Assembly: GCA_030323885.1 (NCBI GenBank)
Contig: CM059198.1
Span: 62,088,917-62,152,916, forward strand
Length of the DNA stretch: 64,000 nt
Reading direction: 5' to 3'
Origin: Branchipolynoe longqiensis
Taxonomy: Eukaryota > Annelida > Polychaeta > Phyllodocida > Polynoidae
Shown piece by piece: positions 31,929-42,603 of the stretch. Both the position numbers and the translations under genes were made by a program. Within the stretch, counting starts at the first letter, position 1, and every line of letters starts with the position of its first letter. The notes below the pieces were generated by a model that ran no database searches, was not told where the DNA came from, and saw nothing but the letters and a program-made list of their open reading frames with translations.

Positions 31929-32740
31929 ATTACACTGACACAACGCTACTTTCACAAGAAAGACTTATGTTTCCACCATAAAGCCAAGACCTAACGACAG
32001 TTGAAGAAACTAATGTAGTGGGTATGACTTGGGTGGCCAGATGCCCTGTTTTACTCTAAATAGTTCTGCTTTCGAGCATGTATCCTCCATCTGGCATCGT
32101 TGTCCCAATTTTATTTAGGGCTTTGGTCGATTTATAATTTATATAGTCCGAAAAAAACATATTATGTTAGAATATTTAATAAAATAACTGGAGTAACCAT
32201 CTGACTGCATGTTAGTTTTGCAATATGGTTCAAATTTGATAATTTGACAAAGACACAGCAAGTAGTATAACGTTGGGTTTTAATTTCTTAAGCACGAGTA
32301 CAAGTTTTGATCATAGAAAGTACAATTCAAATAACAACATGTTCAATCAAAGTAAGGACAGGAAGCTTTTAACAGGAAGCTTTTAGGGGTGGACGGATGG
32401 AAATTTTAGGTTTTTAGTCCGTGTCCTCCTCATGGCCATGTCGATGTGAGCTATCAGTGGCAAACCTGGCCTTATATAGGCAGCGATGTCAATTAGTTCA
32501 GAAATTTGTAGATAGGCAGCAGTTCGATATCATTAGTTACATAACTGAGTTTCATATTAAGAAAGTGAATATAGACGGCGCTAGTGTCCAATGCTTAAGG
32601 CAGTGTGGCCGGTTCACGATAGGTGGCAGCATAAGGCCTTCTTAGGCTAGAGGCTATGGCTGTGTGGAAAGTCAAATTACCCATGTTGCGAACATCACGG
32701 ACAATGTGCTAGGCCGGCTTGATGAGCTGAACCCACAATG
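31929..32740. other. unassigned sequence
   Basis: A direct repeat of caggaagcttttaac/agg near 32360; nothing else recognised. Confidence 0.45.
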
Positions 32741-33404
32741 CTACTTCTTCCCACTACCACCAGAGGGCAGGCTGGAAATCCTGTATAAGACCTTCTCCAC
32801 AGAACATGTTACATACTGATTTGATACCCACAAGATTGCTTCTGTCCACTGCCACCAGAGGGCAGACTGGTGGTCGAATTCCTCTATAAGACCTTTTCCA
32901 CAGAGAATGCTGCCTAATGAGCTGATACCCACAGCATTAGTTTCATCCACAGCCACCAGACCGCATGTTAGCGGTGGAAATCCTCTATAAGACCGCTATC
33001 ACAGACCACATTGCACAATGAGCCGATAGCCACAACATCAGTTCTTGCAACTGACACTAGAGGGCATTTTGATGGTGGTAACCCTTTATAAGACCTTATT
33101 GACAGAGCCTGCTGGATAATGAGCTACTACCCACAACATTAGTTTCATCTACTGCCACCAGAGGGCAGATTGGTGGTGGAAATCATCTATAACACCTACT
33201 CCGCAGGCCACGTTGGACAATTTCCTGATAACCACAACGATAGTTCTTGCAACTGCCACCAGAGGGCAGGTTGGTTCTGGAATTCCGCGATAAGACCTTA
33301 TCAAAGAGCCTGCTGCATACAGAACTGCTACCCACAATATTGCTTCTATCCACTGCCACCAGGATGCACGCTGGTGGTGGAATTCCCCTATAATACCCTT
33401 TCCA
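32741..33404 (+). repeat. SAT-101 tandem array with CTCF-like motifs
   Basis: About 6.5 units of ~101 bp: ctgccaccagagggcaggtt, ggtggtggaaatcctctata, agaccttttccacagagc, tgctgcataatgagctgata, cccacaacattagttc. The ccaccagagggcag core starts at 32757, 32852, 32953 (degenerate), 33054 (degenerate), 33155, 33256 and 33356 (degenerate), a spacing of 95 to 101 bp. Confidence 0.92.
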
Positions 33405-33674
33405 TGTGGCAGCATTAAGGGTGGTGGATGTATGGAACTCCCAACATCTCCTGACCAGCCACTGCATGGACAAATAGTTTTGCGCCTGTCTTGACATGTT
33501 CTTGCCAGGGTGAAACCGCTATTTGCTCCCTGAGAGAGTGCCGCTGGTAACTTGCAAAAGCCAGCAGCACTTCAACACTTTTTCAGGCAGCTTTCATGAA
33601 ATGTAGGAGAGCGGCAGTCAAGTAATGAAAGCAGTCTTTGTCGCATCGCGACCGACAGCATCATGATGATGATG
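33405..33674 (+). mobile_element. LINE-K derivative, 5' truncated, inserted in SAT-101
   Basis: Starts within the family at tgtggcagcattaaggg and ends in the tga tail. Flanked by accctttcca at 33395-33404 and 33675-33684, a perfect 10-bp target duplication. Internal junction is at atgaaatgtagg/agagcggcagtc. Confidence 0.9.
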
Positions 33675-33842
33675 ACCCTTTCCACAGAGCCTGCTGAATA
33701 ATGAGGTGTTACCCACATCACTTTTTCCCACAGCCACCAGATGACAGGCTTGTTTTGGAAATCCTCTATTAGTCATTTTCCACAAAGCGTGCTGCACACT
33801 GACCTACTCACTACCCACAAGAGCAGTTCTTCCATTTGGGTC
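33675..33842 (+). repeat. SAT-101 array, continuation
   Basis: Completes the unit interrupted at 33404 and adds another diverged one (core ccaccagatgacag at 33734). Confidence 0.8.
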
Positions 33843-34079
33843 ACAGGGCGTAGTGGTCGAATCGCTAGAGCGCAGACTTCCCGTGCGGAAGTTCGGGAGT
33901 TCAAATCCCAGCCTAGTCAAACCAATGACTTTTAAAATTGATACTTATCGCTTCCTATCCTGGTTCTCCGTATTAATAGGATAGGACATGGACTAGTTAG
34001 TACAGTATCGGGATAATGTTGACAAAGTTGCCATGGGCGCGCACTGCCACTAGCCGGTAGCCGTCCTGATATGGCCAAA
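33843..34079 (+). repeat. SINE-1 head B and body (first part of a split SINE)
   Basis: gggcgtagtggtcgaatcgc to gtcctgatatggcc. The tail is found after the FB-2 insertion, at 34654-34690. Confidence 0.85.
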
Positions 34080-34653
34080 AGCCGTGTTTACACGGGCAAT
34101 TGTGAAGCGAATTAGACAAATCGATTTATATGAAGCGAATTAGAGGCGCGTTTACACACGGAGCGGTTTTAGGCGGAAATCGATATCTGCGCATGAGCAA
34201 GTCCAGACTAACCAGTGCCAGTTTGGGTTCATCGACGTCGCCATGAGAGAATGTGGGTTCGACCTAGATATGTATGGAACTAGATATGTATGGACTGAAT
34301 CGTATTGGTTTGGAACGGTCAAAACTTCTGCTGGGCAGTGAAACCCTAAAAATATGATGAACAAATTATCTGTGCACAGTGCACAGCTATGGTTTCATAG
34401 ACTAAATTATATAATATGCGCTTTTGATCGACTGGAAAATCAACAAACTCAGGTCTCGACTGCGCATGCGTGTGACATGCTTAAGCTAGTTCGCTTCATA
34501 TAAACCACCTCGCGAGGTGGTGTACATAAAGTGAATCATATGAAGCGAATCAGCCCTAATCCGCCTCAGAGTCACGTTTAAATGGTGAATGTGAGGCGAA
34601 CTAGGCAACGCAATTTATATGAAGCGACTTAACTCACCCGTGTAAACACGGCT
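34080..34653. mobile_element. FB-2 foldback element copy 1, inserted in SINE-1
   Basis: Ends agccgtgtttacacgggc and cacccgtgtaaacacggct are inverted. The centre is cacctcgcgaggtgg (34506-34521). The word gaagcgaattag is iterated in both flanks. About 575 bp, non-coding. The terminus resembles hAT-like MITEs from memory, unverified. Confidence 0.8.
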
Positions 34654-34690
34654 TTAGATGTTGCAAGGGGGTAAAGCAACAACATCACAC
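34654..34690 (+). repeat. SINE-1 tail (second part of a split SINE)
   Basis: ttagatgttgcaagggggta then caacaacatc. Confidence 0.7.
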
Positions 34691-34824
34691 ACACACTCAA
34701 AATACGTCAGAGGACAAGAGGTGTGGATGGTGGCGGAAATGGAGTTGGTGTGTGTGTGGGGGGGGGGGGGGATTGTAGGGGGGAGCCCTATTGTGTGTGA
34801 GGCTGGTGGTGTGTTTTGCAACAA

Positions 34825-34990
34825 TAGTTATATCCACCGCCACCAGAGGGCAGGTCAGTGGTATAAATCCGCTATAAACCCTCTTCCACTAAGCAGGCCG
34901 TGGACTGAGCCGCTCCCCCCGCCCCCGCCCCACAAGAGTAGACCTTGCCATTGACAGCAGAGGATGGGTTGGTGGTGGGAATCGGGGTGG
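34825..34990 (+). repeat. SAT-101, about 1.5 diverged units
   Basis: ccgccaccagagggcaggtc at 34836 and a weaker unit near 34955. Confidence 0.75.
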
Positions 34991-35023
34991 TGTGTGGGGG
35001 GGGGGGTGGAGTGGGAGGTGGCC

Positions 35024-35368
35024 TGGTTGGTTGGCGTTTTACGTCCTGGCAACATCTAAGGTATTTTCAGGACGGATACTGACTTGTCACAGTGCACACT
35101 CATGGCAAATCTATAGTGCTGCCCTAGTGGGAGACCACGCTGCCTGCACCATGAACTGATATCCCACCCAGGTACATTATCCTGACATCGAGCCAACCAG
35201 TCCTTGCCCTATCCTAATAATACCGAACACCTGGCTACAAAGCGACAGGTATCAATACCTTAGGCATTGGTTTGATTCGACCAGGATTCGAACCCGTGGG
35301 TTCGAATCCCCACGATCTACCAAAACAGGAGACGGACGTTCAATTCATTCGGCCATTCCATCTGGTCC
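35024..35368 (-). repeat. SINE-1 full-length copy with head A
   Basis: Tail ggttggttggcgttttacg to head cattcggccattccatctgg, with a partly duplicated B box (ggattcgaacccgtgggttc). Confidence 0.9.
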
Positions 35369-35781
35369 TGGTGGGTGGTGGGAGGTGGGGGGTGAGTTGG
35401 AATGGGAGTGGGATGTGGGGGGGGGGGGTTGATGGAGAGGGTGCTGGGTGTTGAGTGCTGGTGCAGTGATGGAGCTGGTACACTAGACAGGGATTGTGGA
35501 AGTTAATGAGAGAGACCCCTCTGCATAATGAAAAGGACCCCTAGCGGCGTGGAGGGACAGTGCCTGAGATAAGATTACGCGTTTCGATTGGCCCAGTAAC
35601 CGCCAGGCGTGAAAGATGGGTGGGCATCTTGTGTCCTCTGGGCATGCGTCAACGCCCACAGCTACTCCGACAGCAGCTCTATGCGCATGCTCCGCGGTGT
35701 AAACAAAAAAAGAAGGCACATGTTATCATTTTTATATAGTCCGGTAAAAATATCACATTTTAATCCCCCCCCCAAAAAAGT
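35369..35781. other. unassigned sequence with promoter-like motifs
   Basis: 35584-35710 holds an inverted CCAAT box (gattggcc) and tgcgcatgctccgc, close to an NRF-1 site, in a GC-richer stretch. No downstream coding exon recognised. Confidence 0.3.
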
Positions 35782-36113
35782 GAAGGTTGTTTTATTTAAT
35801 GACGCCTCTAGAGCACATTGATTTTTATCATCAGCTATTGGTTGTTAGACATATGGTCATTTTGACATTTCTTTGGAGGAAACCCGCTGCCGCCACATAG
35901 GCTACTCTTTCCAATAAGCAGCAAGGGGTCTTTTATCTGCACTTTCCAACAGACAGGACAGCCAATATCACAGCCTTTGATGTATCAGTTGTGGTTGGAA
36001 CGGAAAATAGTGCAAACTACAAATGGGTCCACTGAGCAGGATTGATAGGATGACCGACACCTTCACAGGTGCACACGCTACTGCCTGAGCCACATCCTGC
36101 TCCCTTTTTAAAA
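35782..36113 (-). repeat. SINE-3, a tRNA-derived SINE of molluscan type
   Basis: From gttttatttaatgacgcctc and ctagagcacattgattttta, through ggaaacccgctgccgcc and caaggggtcttttatctgca, to a tRNA-like head on the minus strand (gtggctcaggcagtagcg as A box). The order and wording match a SINE I remember from molluscan genomic sequences. Only copy in the window. Confidence 0.7.
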
Positions 36114-36143
36114 GCAGAAACCTGTATCTAGATTTTAGTTTGG

Positions 36144-36324
36144 TATGGTTGTTGGAGGTTTACGTCCTGGCAATATCTGAGGTCATATCAGGACGGGTAC
36201 CGACTTATGACGGTGCACACTCATTGTGATTTTATAGTGATGTCCCAGTGGGAAATAAGGCCATCAGTGCCATCACCTGATATCCCACTCAGTCACAATA
36301 TCCTATCACTGAGGTAACCAGTTA
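36144..36324 (-). repeat. SINE-1 copy, head missing
   Basis: ggttgttggaggtttacgtc to cactgaggtaaccag. Confidence 0.85.
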
Positions 36325-36935
36325 CAAAAGATAAATAAGGCACCAGGGAACGACAGCCATCTTGGACGCCATCTTGATTGTGGATAGTTGTGTTCATCTA
36401 ATCAGTTACCAAGTGTTTTCATTGGATTCCCTGGTGTGCGAAAACCTATATTTAGACACTTCTTGAATTCCTGGGTTGGCTCAAGGAAGATTTCCGGGGA
36501 CTTTTTTATATGATATTTGTCATACTTTTAGGTATATTTCCTTAAATGTTCAGCTTGTTACCGATTTGTTCCAGGTGATATGCTTATGTCCTAGCCTAAT
36601 AATATATTACTTATTGTCATGAGAAAAAAACGTATCGAATCATTTCTCTGAACACATGCAACCATTTGAAATAGTTATAGTCGTGAATGTTTCCACCGGA
36701 TGTAGTCAAAGTTGTTTGACCCCAGGAAAACTGGAGAAAACTGGTTACAAAATCCTATGTGGGTCCTCAACGACAGTTGCCGCTAAGGGATTGATGATGA
36801 TGATTGTTGCTGCCTTGTCTTAGTTATAACCATGTTAAAAGGGAGGTAAGTTCTAACGAAGATACATGACGGTAAAATGGGTACCTGAGCAATTTAAATG
36901 GCGTTCAGCTAAAGGCATATATATATGTAAAGTCC
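36325..36935. other. unassigned sequence
   Basis: A few cgccatcttg words near 36365; nothing recognised. Confidence 0.45.
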
Positions 36936-37451
36936 ATGGCTGTAATCTGTGGTTTGTGTAGGCAGGATATTGTGAAATCCATGCAGACAAAATGAGAAAG
37001 GATGAGTATAAAGAGTGAAAGTAGAGAGAGAGCCAAGCCCTCAGGTTTATTATTTATAGTGGTATATGGATCTGGTATGGCATACCACCTGACCGTATTC
37101 TCCAATGAGAATCAAGCATCTAAAGCTCTACCAATGAACATCAAGCATTCCTCTTTCCCCATGGTTACAGTGCTCTGCCCACCACCACGCTGCAGGGTGG
37201 CTCCTTTGGCTACCACCTGCCCTGAGCTGAGTGTGTGGTGATCCGTGACTAACAGAGTGGGGAGGGGGTAGTGAGTAGAGCTCCAAGTGCCCCTTACACA
37301 CTATCTGACTAACACACAATGACTATTGACCATGAGTAAAGTATCACCAGCAACTACATAAACACATTCATGCAGCTGGCCATATATACCTTTTACACCA
37401 ATAGACCATTTGCATTCCCCCACCAATGCGTTTTATCAGAATATTTTACAT
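36936..37451 (+). repeat. ~510-bp dispersed repeat, copy 2
   Basis: Second copy of 1434-1938, with a short tatctgactaacac insertion near 37303. It ends at the same cagaatattttaca, directly before a SINE-2 dimer. Confidence 0.8.
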
Positions 37452-37458
37452 AGATATG

Positions 37459-37645
37459 TTGTGGGGGTGATGAATATGGGAAATATTGCGCCTAGAGCGG
37501 GACTCGAACCCACATCTCTTTGCATTCCGGGCCAGTGTGCTCACCATTACACCACCTAGGCTCCCTGATGTCACCACACTACCCATGCCTACCTGTCTAT
37601 CTGGCTCCTTGCCCGAGAGGTCAGTGCTGACCACTACACTCATCC
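37459..37645 (-). repeat. SINE-2, short unit of a dimer
   Basis: gggtgatgaatatgggaaat to gctgaccactacactc. B box gggactcgaaccc is intact. Confidence 0.87.
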
Positions 37646-37961
37646 CCCTGGAATTGTAAGTATTTTAATGCTTACAATTACATACATACAGGCAATGCAC
37701 TTATATATATACAAAAGGTAGGTTCAACAACTAACTATACAGCACGTAGCTTGTAGAGGATCATGGTCATGGCAACCAATGTCATAAGGGTGATGAAAAT
37801 GGGAAATATTGCACCTAGAGTGGGACTCAAACCCACATCTCTTTGCATTCCGGGCCAGTGTGCTAACCTTTACACCACCTAGGCTCCCTGATTTTACCAC
37901 ACTACCCATGCGTACCCGTCTATGTGGCTCCTTGTCCGAGAGGTCAGTGCAGACCCCTACA
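37646..37961 (-). repeat. SINE-2, long unit of a dimer
   Basis: cccctggaattgtaagtatt to agtgcagacccctac, with the tRNA-like block at 37815-37890. Confidence 0.87.
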
Positions 37962-38052
37962 TTTACATACGTGCGCTATAATCTATTATAGGAATATAAA
38001 CAAGAACACTAACCCATTTAAGTCCCCTTTTGCTATGCTGACCATTGCGTAA

Positions 38053-38577
38053 GGTTACATAGTCCGATGGCTGTTGAATTGTTGCCAAGTATTTTTTAAA
38101 GATAATTACATCAGTTTGATCATTATAATCTACTTATCATGACCCTGAAGCGATTTTTATGACAGATGGCTTATTTGAAGCAAAAGCATTCAAAATACTT
38201 TCAGCAAGCTTGCCAAAAGTATTTGGAAGGAAGCCAAGTTGTCATAGTTTCCAATCTCGTCGTGATCACGTAGTACACTGACCTAATTAATTTGTTTTGA
38301 GGAGTGTTTCAGTTCAGGTCACATGGTCTGTGAAATCAGGTCAAGACCGCCGAGAGGTCACGAGATTGACCTGCATTTTTTGGAGGTGTTTATGATACAT
38401 GGCTTCCATGAGTTGTTGTGTGAATTACGTTCTTGTAAAGTCAGATTTATACCATAAAGGCAGCGCCAATTGCTATGGGAAGGCACCACAATCTTAGTTG
38501 GATATGTAGGATCAAAATTTAAGTAAGAATCTTGGTTTTGAAAATATATTGAACATATAATCAGACCATACAACTTT
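38053..38577. mobile_element. TTAA-MITE, long form
   Basis: Ends ggttacatagtccgatgg and atcagaccatacaact are inverted. The interior (gtttgatcattataatctac, caagcttgccaaaagt) matches 47751-48250. Confidence 0.75.
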
Positions 38578-38641
38578 AACTACTCACTATCTACTTCTCA
38601 CTTTGTATATCCTTTATATATATTTTGTTTGTTTGTTGTTT

Positions 38642-39141
38642 NNNNNNNNNNNNNNNNNNNNNNNNNNNNNNNNNNNNNNNNNNNNNNNNNNNNNNNNNNN
38701 NNNNNNNNNNNNNNNNNNNNNNNNNNNNNNNNNNNNNNNNNNNNNNNNNNNNNNNNNNNNNNNNNNNNNNNNNNNNNNNNNNNNNNNNNNNNNNNNNNNN
38801 NNNNNNNNNNNNNNNNNNNNNNNNNNNNNNNNNNNNNNNNNNNNNNNNNNNNNNNNNNNNNNNNNNNNNNNNNNNNNNNNNNNNNNNNNNNNNNNNNNNN
38901 NNNNNNNNNNNNNNNNNNNNNNNNNNNNNNNNNNNNNNNNNNNNNNNNNNNNNNNNNNNNNNNNNNNNNNNNNNNNNNNNNNNNNNNNNNNNNNNNNNNN
39001 NNNNNNNNNNNNNNNNNNNNNNNNNNNNNNNNNNNNNNNNNNNNNNNNNNNNNNNNNNNNNNNNNNNNNNNNNNNNNNNNNNNNNNNNNNNNNNNNNNNN
39101 NNNNNNNNNNNNNNNNNNNNNNNNNNNNNNNNNNNNNNNNN
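38642..39141. other. assembly gap of 500 N
   Basis: Exactly 500 N, so probably a placeholder. The CA-rich tandem array resumes immediately after. Confidence 1.
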
Positions 39142-39600
39142 GATGAAGCTTCCAGAACAGTTTAGGGCAGTTTAAAGGGATTCCAATGTAGTTATTAAAG
39201 TTATTAAAGTCACACCACACACCACCCACCACACACCACATACCACACACCACACACCCCACACCCCACACCCCACACCCCACACCACACACCACACGCC
39301 ACACACCACACACCACACACCACACACCACACACCCTAAGCAGCATGATGAACATATTCACATTGTGCTGATGAAGCTTCCAGAACAGTTTAGGGCAGTT
39401 TAAAGGGATTCCAATGTAGTTATTAAAGGCACACCACACATCACACACGACACACCACACACCACACGCCACACACCACACACCACACACCACACACCAC
39501 ACACCCTAAGCCGCATGATGAAGGTATTCACATTTTGCTGATGAAGCTTCTAGAACAGTTAAGAACAGTTTAAAGGGATACCAATGTAGTTATTAAAGTC
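39142..39600 (+). repeat. tandem array: 60-bp core plus CA-rich stretch
   Basis: Core gatgaagcttccagaacagt...ccaatgtagttattaaag starts at 39142, 39369 and 39538. Between cores lie cacaccacac repeats and the linker ccctaagcagcatgatgaac. Period 227 then 169 bp. The apparent 303-codon minus-strand ORF over the gap is artefactual. Confidence 0.9.
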
Positions 39601-39739
39601 AATCCCTAATGCCTCAATGCTCCCGGGAATCACACGTGGGTTGGCTAAGGAATGTGAGAGTGGAAACGCATGTCAGCCCACAGCCAACTGCACTCGGCAT
39701 TCTCTGTGGACCCTTGTGGCTGCAGACATAAAAGGAGAT

Positions 39740-40315
39740 GTCGTTGTGAGGGGAGATTGGAGAGGGGATTGGGAGAGGCGAAAGAAGAGTGGGTCAGGGG
39801 AGAGGGAGAGGAGGACGGGGAGGGGAAGGGGGAGACGATGGGAGGTGGAGGGGGAGGGGGTGGGCGAAGGAGGAGGGGGGAGAGGGGGGGGGGGAGCGGA
39901 AGGGGAGGGGGATGGTGATGGAACAGGGGGTAGGGGACAGTGATGGAGGAGGGGGGAAGGGTAGTGAGGGGGGAGGGAGGGAAGGGGGAGTGGGGAGGGG
40001 GAGGAAGAGGAGGGGAAGAGGGGAGGGGGGAAGAGGGAGGGGGAAGAGGGGAGGGGGGAGGGAGGGGGGAAGTGAGGGAGGGGGAAGAGGGGAGGAGGAG
40101 AGGGAGGGGAAGAGGAAGAGGGAGGGGGAAGAGGAAGAGGGAGGGGGAAGAGGGAGGGGGAAGAGGGAGGGGGAAGAGGGAGGGGGAAGAGGGAGGGGGA
40201 AGAGGGAGGGGGAAGAGGGGAGGTGGGAGGGGGAGCGGGAAGGCCATTGTCGAGAGAGGTGGGGGGAGTAGGATGGGGGAGGAGAGGAGGGCAGGGATGT
40301 AGGAGAGGGGGGAGG
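39740..40315 (+). repeat. purine tract with 12-bp gggggaagaggg units
   Basis: About 570 bp almost without pyrimidines. A clean 12-mer array lies near 40125-40215. Prone to triplex formation. Pro-rich or Gly/Arg-rich ORFs are compositional. Confidence 0.9.
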
Positions 40316-40354
40316 AAGGATGTGGAAAGTTTCCTACTTACAATTATAAATAAC

Positions 40355-40582
40355 CCTGGTCGAGTCAAACCAATGACTTAAAAATTGATACTTGTCGCTT
40401 CCTAGCCAGGTGCTCGGCATTATTAGGATAGGGAAAGTACTGGGTGGTTCAATGTCTGGTCTCCCAGTAGGCATCACTCTAAAGTTGCCATGAGTGCTCA
40501 GTGTCACAAGTCGATACCGGTCCAGACATGACCTTAGATGTTGTCAGGATGTAAAATTCCCAAAGCCAACCACCCAACAATT
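40355..40582 (+). repeat. SINE-1 body and tail, head missing
   Basis: ccctggtcgagtcaaaccaa to aaagccaaccacccaac, with a deletion near 40455. Confidence 0.85.
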
Positions 40583-40885
40583 ATAAATATCCAGTTAGCG
40601 CACTAAATCTCTGCTCTCCCAGTGGAGCAGCACTATAAAGCCGCCATAAGGACATACTGTCACGAGTCGATACCGGTCCTAACATGAACTTAGATGTTGT
40701 CAGGATGTAAAATTACAAAAAACAACCAACCAACGATTACAAATCTCCATTTAGCGCACTAAGTCTCTGCTCTCCCAGTGGAGCAGCACTATAAAGCCAC
40801 CATAAGGACCTACTGTCACAAGTCAGTGCCTGTCCTGATATGACTTTAGATATTTCCAGGATGTAAAAACTCCAACAAACAAATC
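40583..40885 (+). repeat. two tandem extra copies of the SINE-1 3' part
   Basis: Units 40583-40734 and 40735-40885, about 152 bp each, start with aattataaatatccagttag-like sequence, then cagtggagcagcactataaa, and end in caacaaccaacc-type tails. They repeat the 3' half of the preceding SINE. Confidence 0.85.
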
Positions 40886-42428
40886 TATTGTTTATTGAGT
40901 TATTTAGGACTCAACCAGGGTCAACTACTTACTACCTGTAACAGCAAGTCATACCCATCGTATTAATGTCTCCTCACAGGCATGATCATCAAATCAATGA
41001 TATAGTCAGAATGTAAATGGCTATTCTTCAGTCTACATGTACACAATAAGGTCCCCATAAAAATTGATGCCTGATTTCAGCCTGCTATTATCTATATTGT
41101 TCAGACCATCTCATCATCGCCGCCATAAATAGTTCATATGCATTATAACTGTTAAGGCCAGAACACCAGGCCAGAACAGCAGTGCTGAAAAAAAGATATT
41201 ATTCAACGGGGAATAAATATGTTGAACAAAAAAAAAGCTGTGGCTAGTATTAGGTACTCCAAAGTGGGTGTATACGGTGTCCGCAGCGCAAAATTTGACA
41301 TATTTAAACCATTTTTAAAACACTTCAATCTCCACTAAATCTGCTTCGTTTGAAATAACAATTATATGAAATTAAAGCTTATTCTTTTGTCTTTTAGGGT
41401 CTCTGATTTTTAGTTAGCATTATGAAATAAATTAGAGTCAATGGAAAATTGTTTGGAGTTTGTCTTCATCCAGTCTGAGCTACTCCGTTCCCTAAAATTG
41501 ATACCTTGGTGAGCACAGTGACCTGAGCTATAAATAACCACCACTGAAAGACAGAGAAGAAACTAGGCTTCATTAGCATATCAAGCATGGCTGGGTTTAA
41601 GTGGGAAATTTGATTGAACTGAAGGAGTGAAAACATTAAAACATCAATCCTCCTTGAAAATTGATCAGGATCATGCTGAAAATTATATCATCAGAAAGCT
41701 CAAGTCTTCCTCTACCTAACCAAAACAATATTTGGTTGAGATTTATATCATGCTCATCAAGGTTGGTCTGAGAAGTGACTGTGTATTCCCATCTCTGCAC
41801 TGGAGCAATGAATATGGCGTCGATTGAAGCTACCGGGTCGACAGAAAACATATACGATCATATAGAGCTTTTGATTTAGATTATTTTAGAATAAAAATTA
41901 GTGTGATATTGTAAGTAGAACAGAAGTTATGATGTTTTCAAGAATGTATCATTGACCCTGCTGATATTCAGTAGAAATTAAGGAATTTACCAAGTTTAGC
42001 ATGAAATATCTGAAAGAAAACAAAAATAATGGTCTGGAAAAAATTGAGCCTGCTATTTGTGCTATCGAGAGTGAGATTCTTTAATATTTGACAAATTATA
42101 TGCAACATAGCTTCTGGGCCGGTGCCTTAAAAACCTAGATTTGCCTAATTTGGAAATGTGCACAAATAAGTGCAAACAAATGAATGTTTAAAACCCCATA
42201 ATTTCGGAACTTATCAAGACATCTATACAAATTTTATATATCTGGAATCGGATTTAAATGATCTATTCACCAATATAATTTTAAACACTGAAACATTAAA
42301 ATATAAAATCACTTTGGAGTACCTACTAGTAGTATCATTCAGCCGTAATGACTGGTCTCTGTGATGTAGGCAAGGGCAAGACTACTTTGTCTTATTACTG
42401 GGAATGTCAGATTAATGTTGCACACCAG
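40886..42428. other. AT-rich unassigned sequence, about 1.5 kb
   Basis: The longest stretch without a recognised repeat. The ORFs (71 codons minus at 41636-41851; 64 codons plus at 42170-42364) show no domain I recognise. Confidence 0.5.
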
Positions 42429-42430
42429 AT

Positions 42431-42556
42431 GGTTGGTTAGTTGTTGGAGTTTTACGTCCTGCCAACATATAAGGTCATATCAGGATGGATACTAACTGGT
42501 GACAGTGCATACTGATGGCAACTTCATAGTGCTGCCCCATTGGGAAATCAGGCCCA
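42431..42556 (-). repeat. SINE-1 tail and partial body
   Basis: ggttggttagttgttggagt to ggaaatcaggccc. Confidence 0.85.
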
Positions 42557-42603
42557 TACAGCGCACATACAGTCATCACATACATTCAGTAGTCTTAAGA
42601 CCC

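Noticed and set aside
38591..39502. 303-codon minus-strand ORF and plus-strand ORFs across N
   Set aside because: They consist largely of the 500-N gap.
39645..40368. 200-231-codon proline-rich ORFs and the opposite Gly/Arg-rich ORFs
   Set aside because: Products of the purine tract; no start context, no domain, all frames open.
41636..41851. 71-codon minus-strand ORF in the longest repeat-free stretch
   Set aside because: No recognisable domain or splice-site context; length is within chance for AT-rich DNA.
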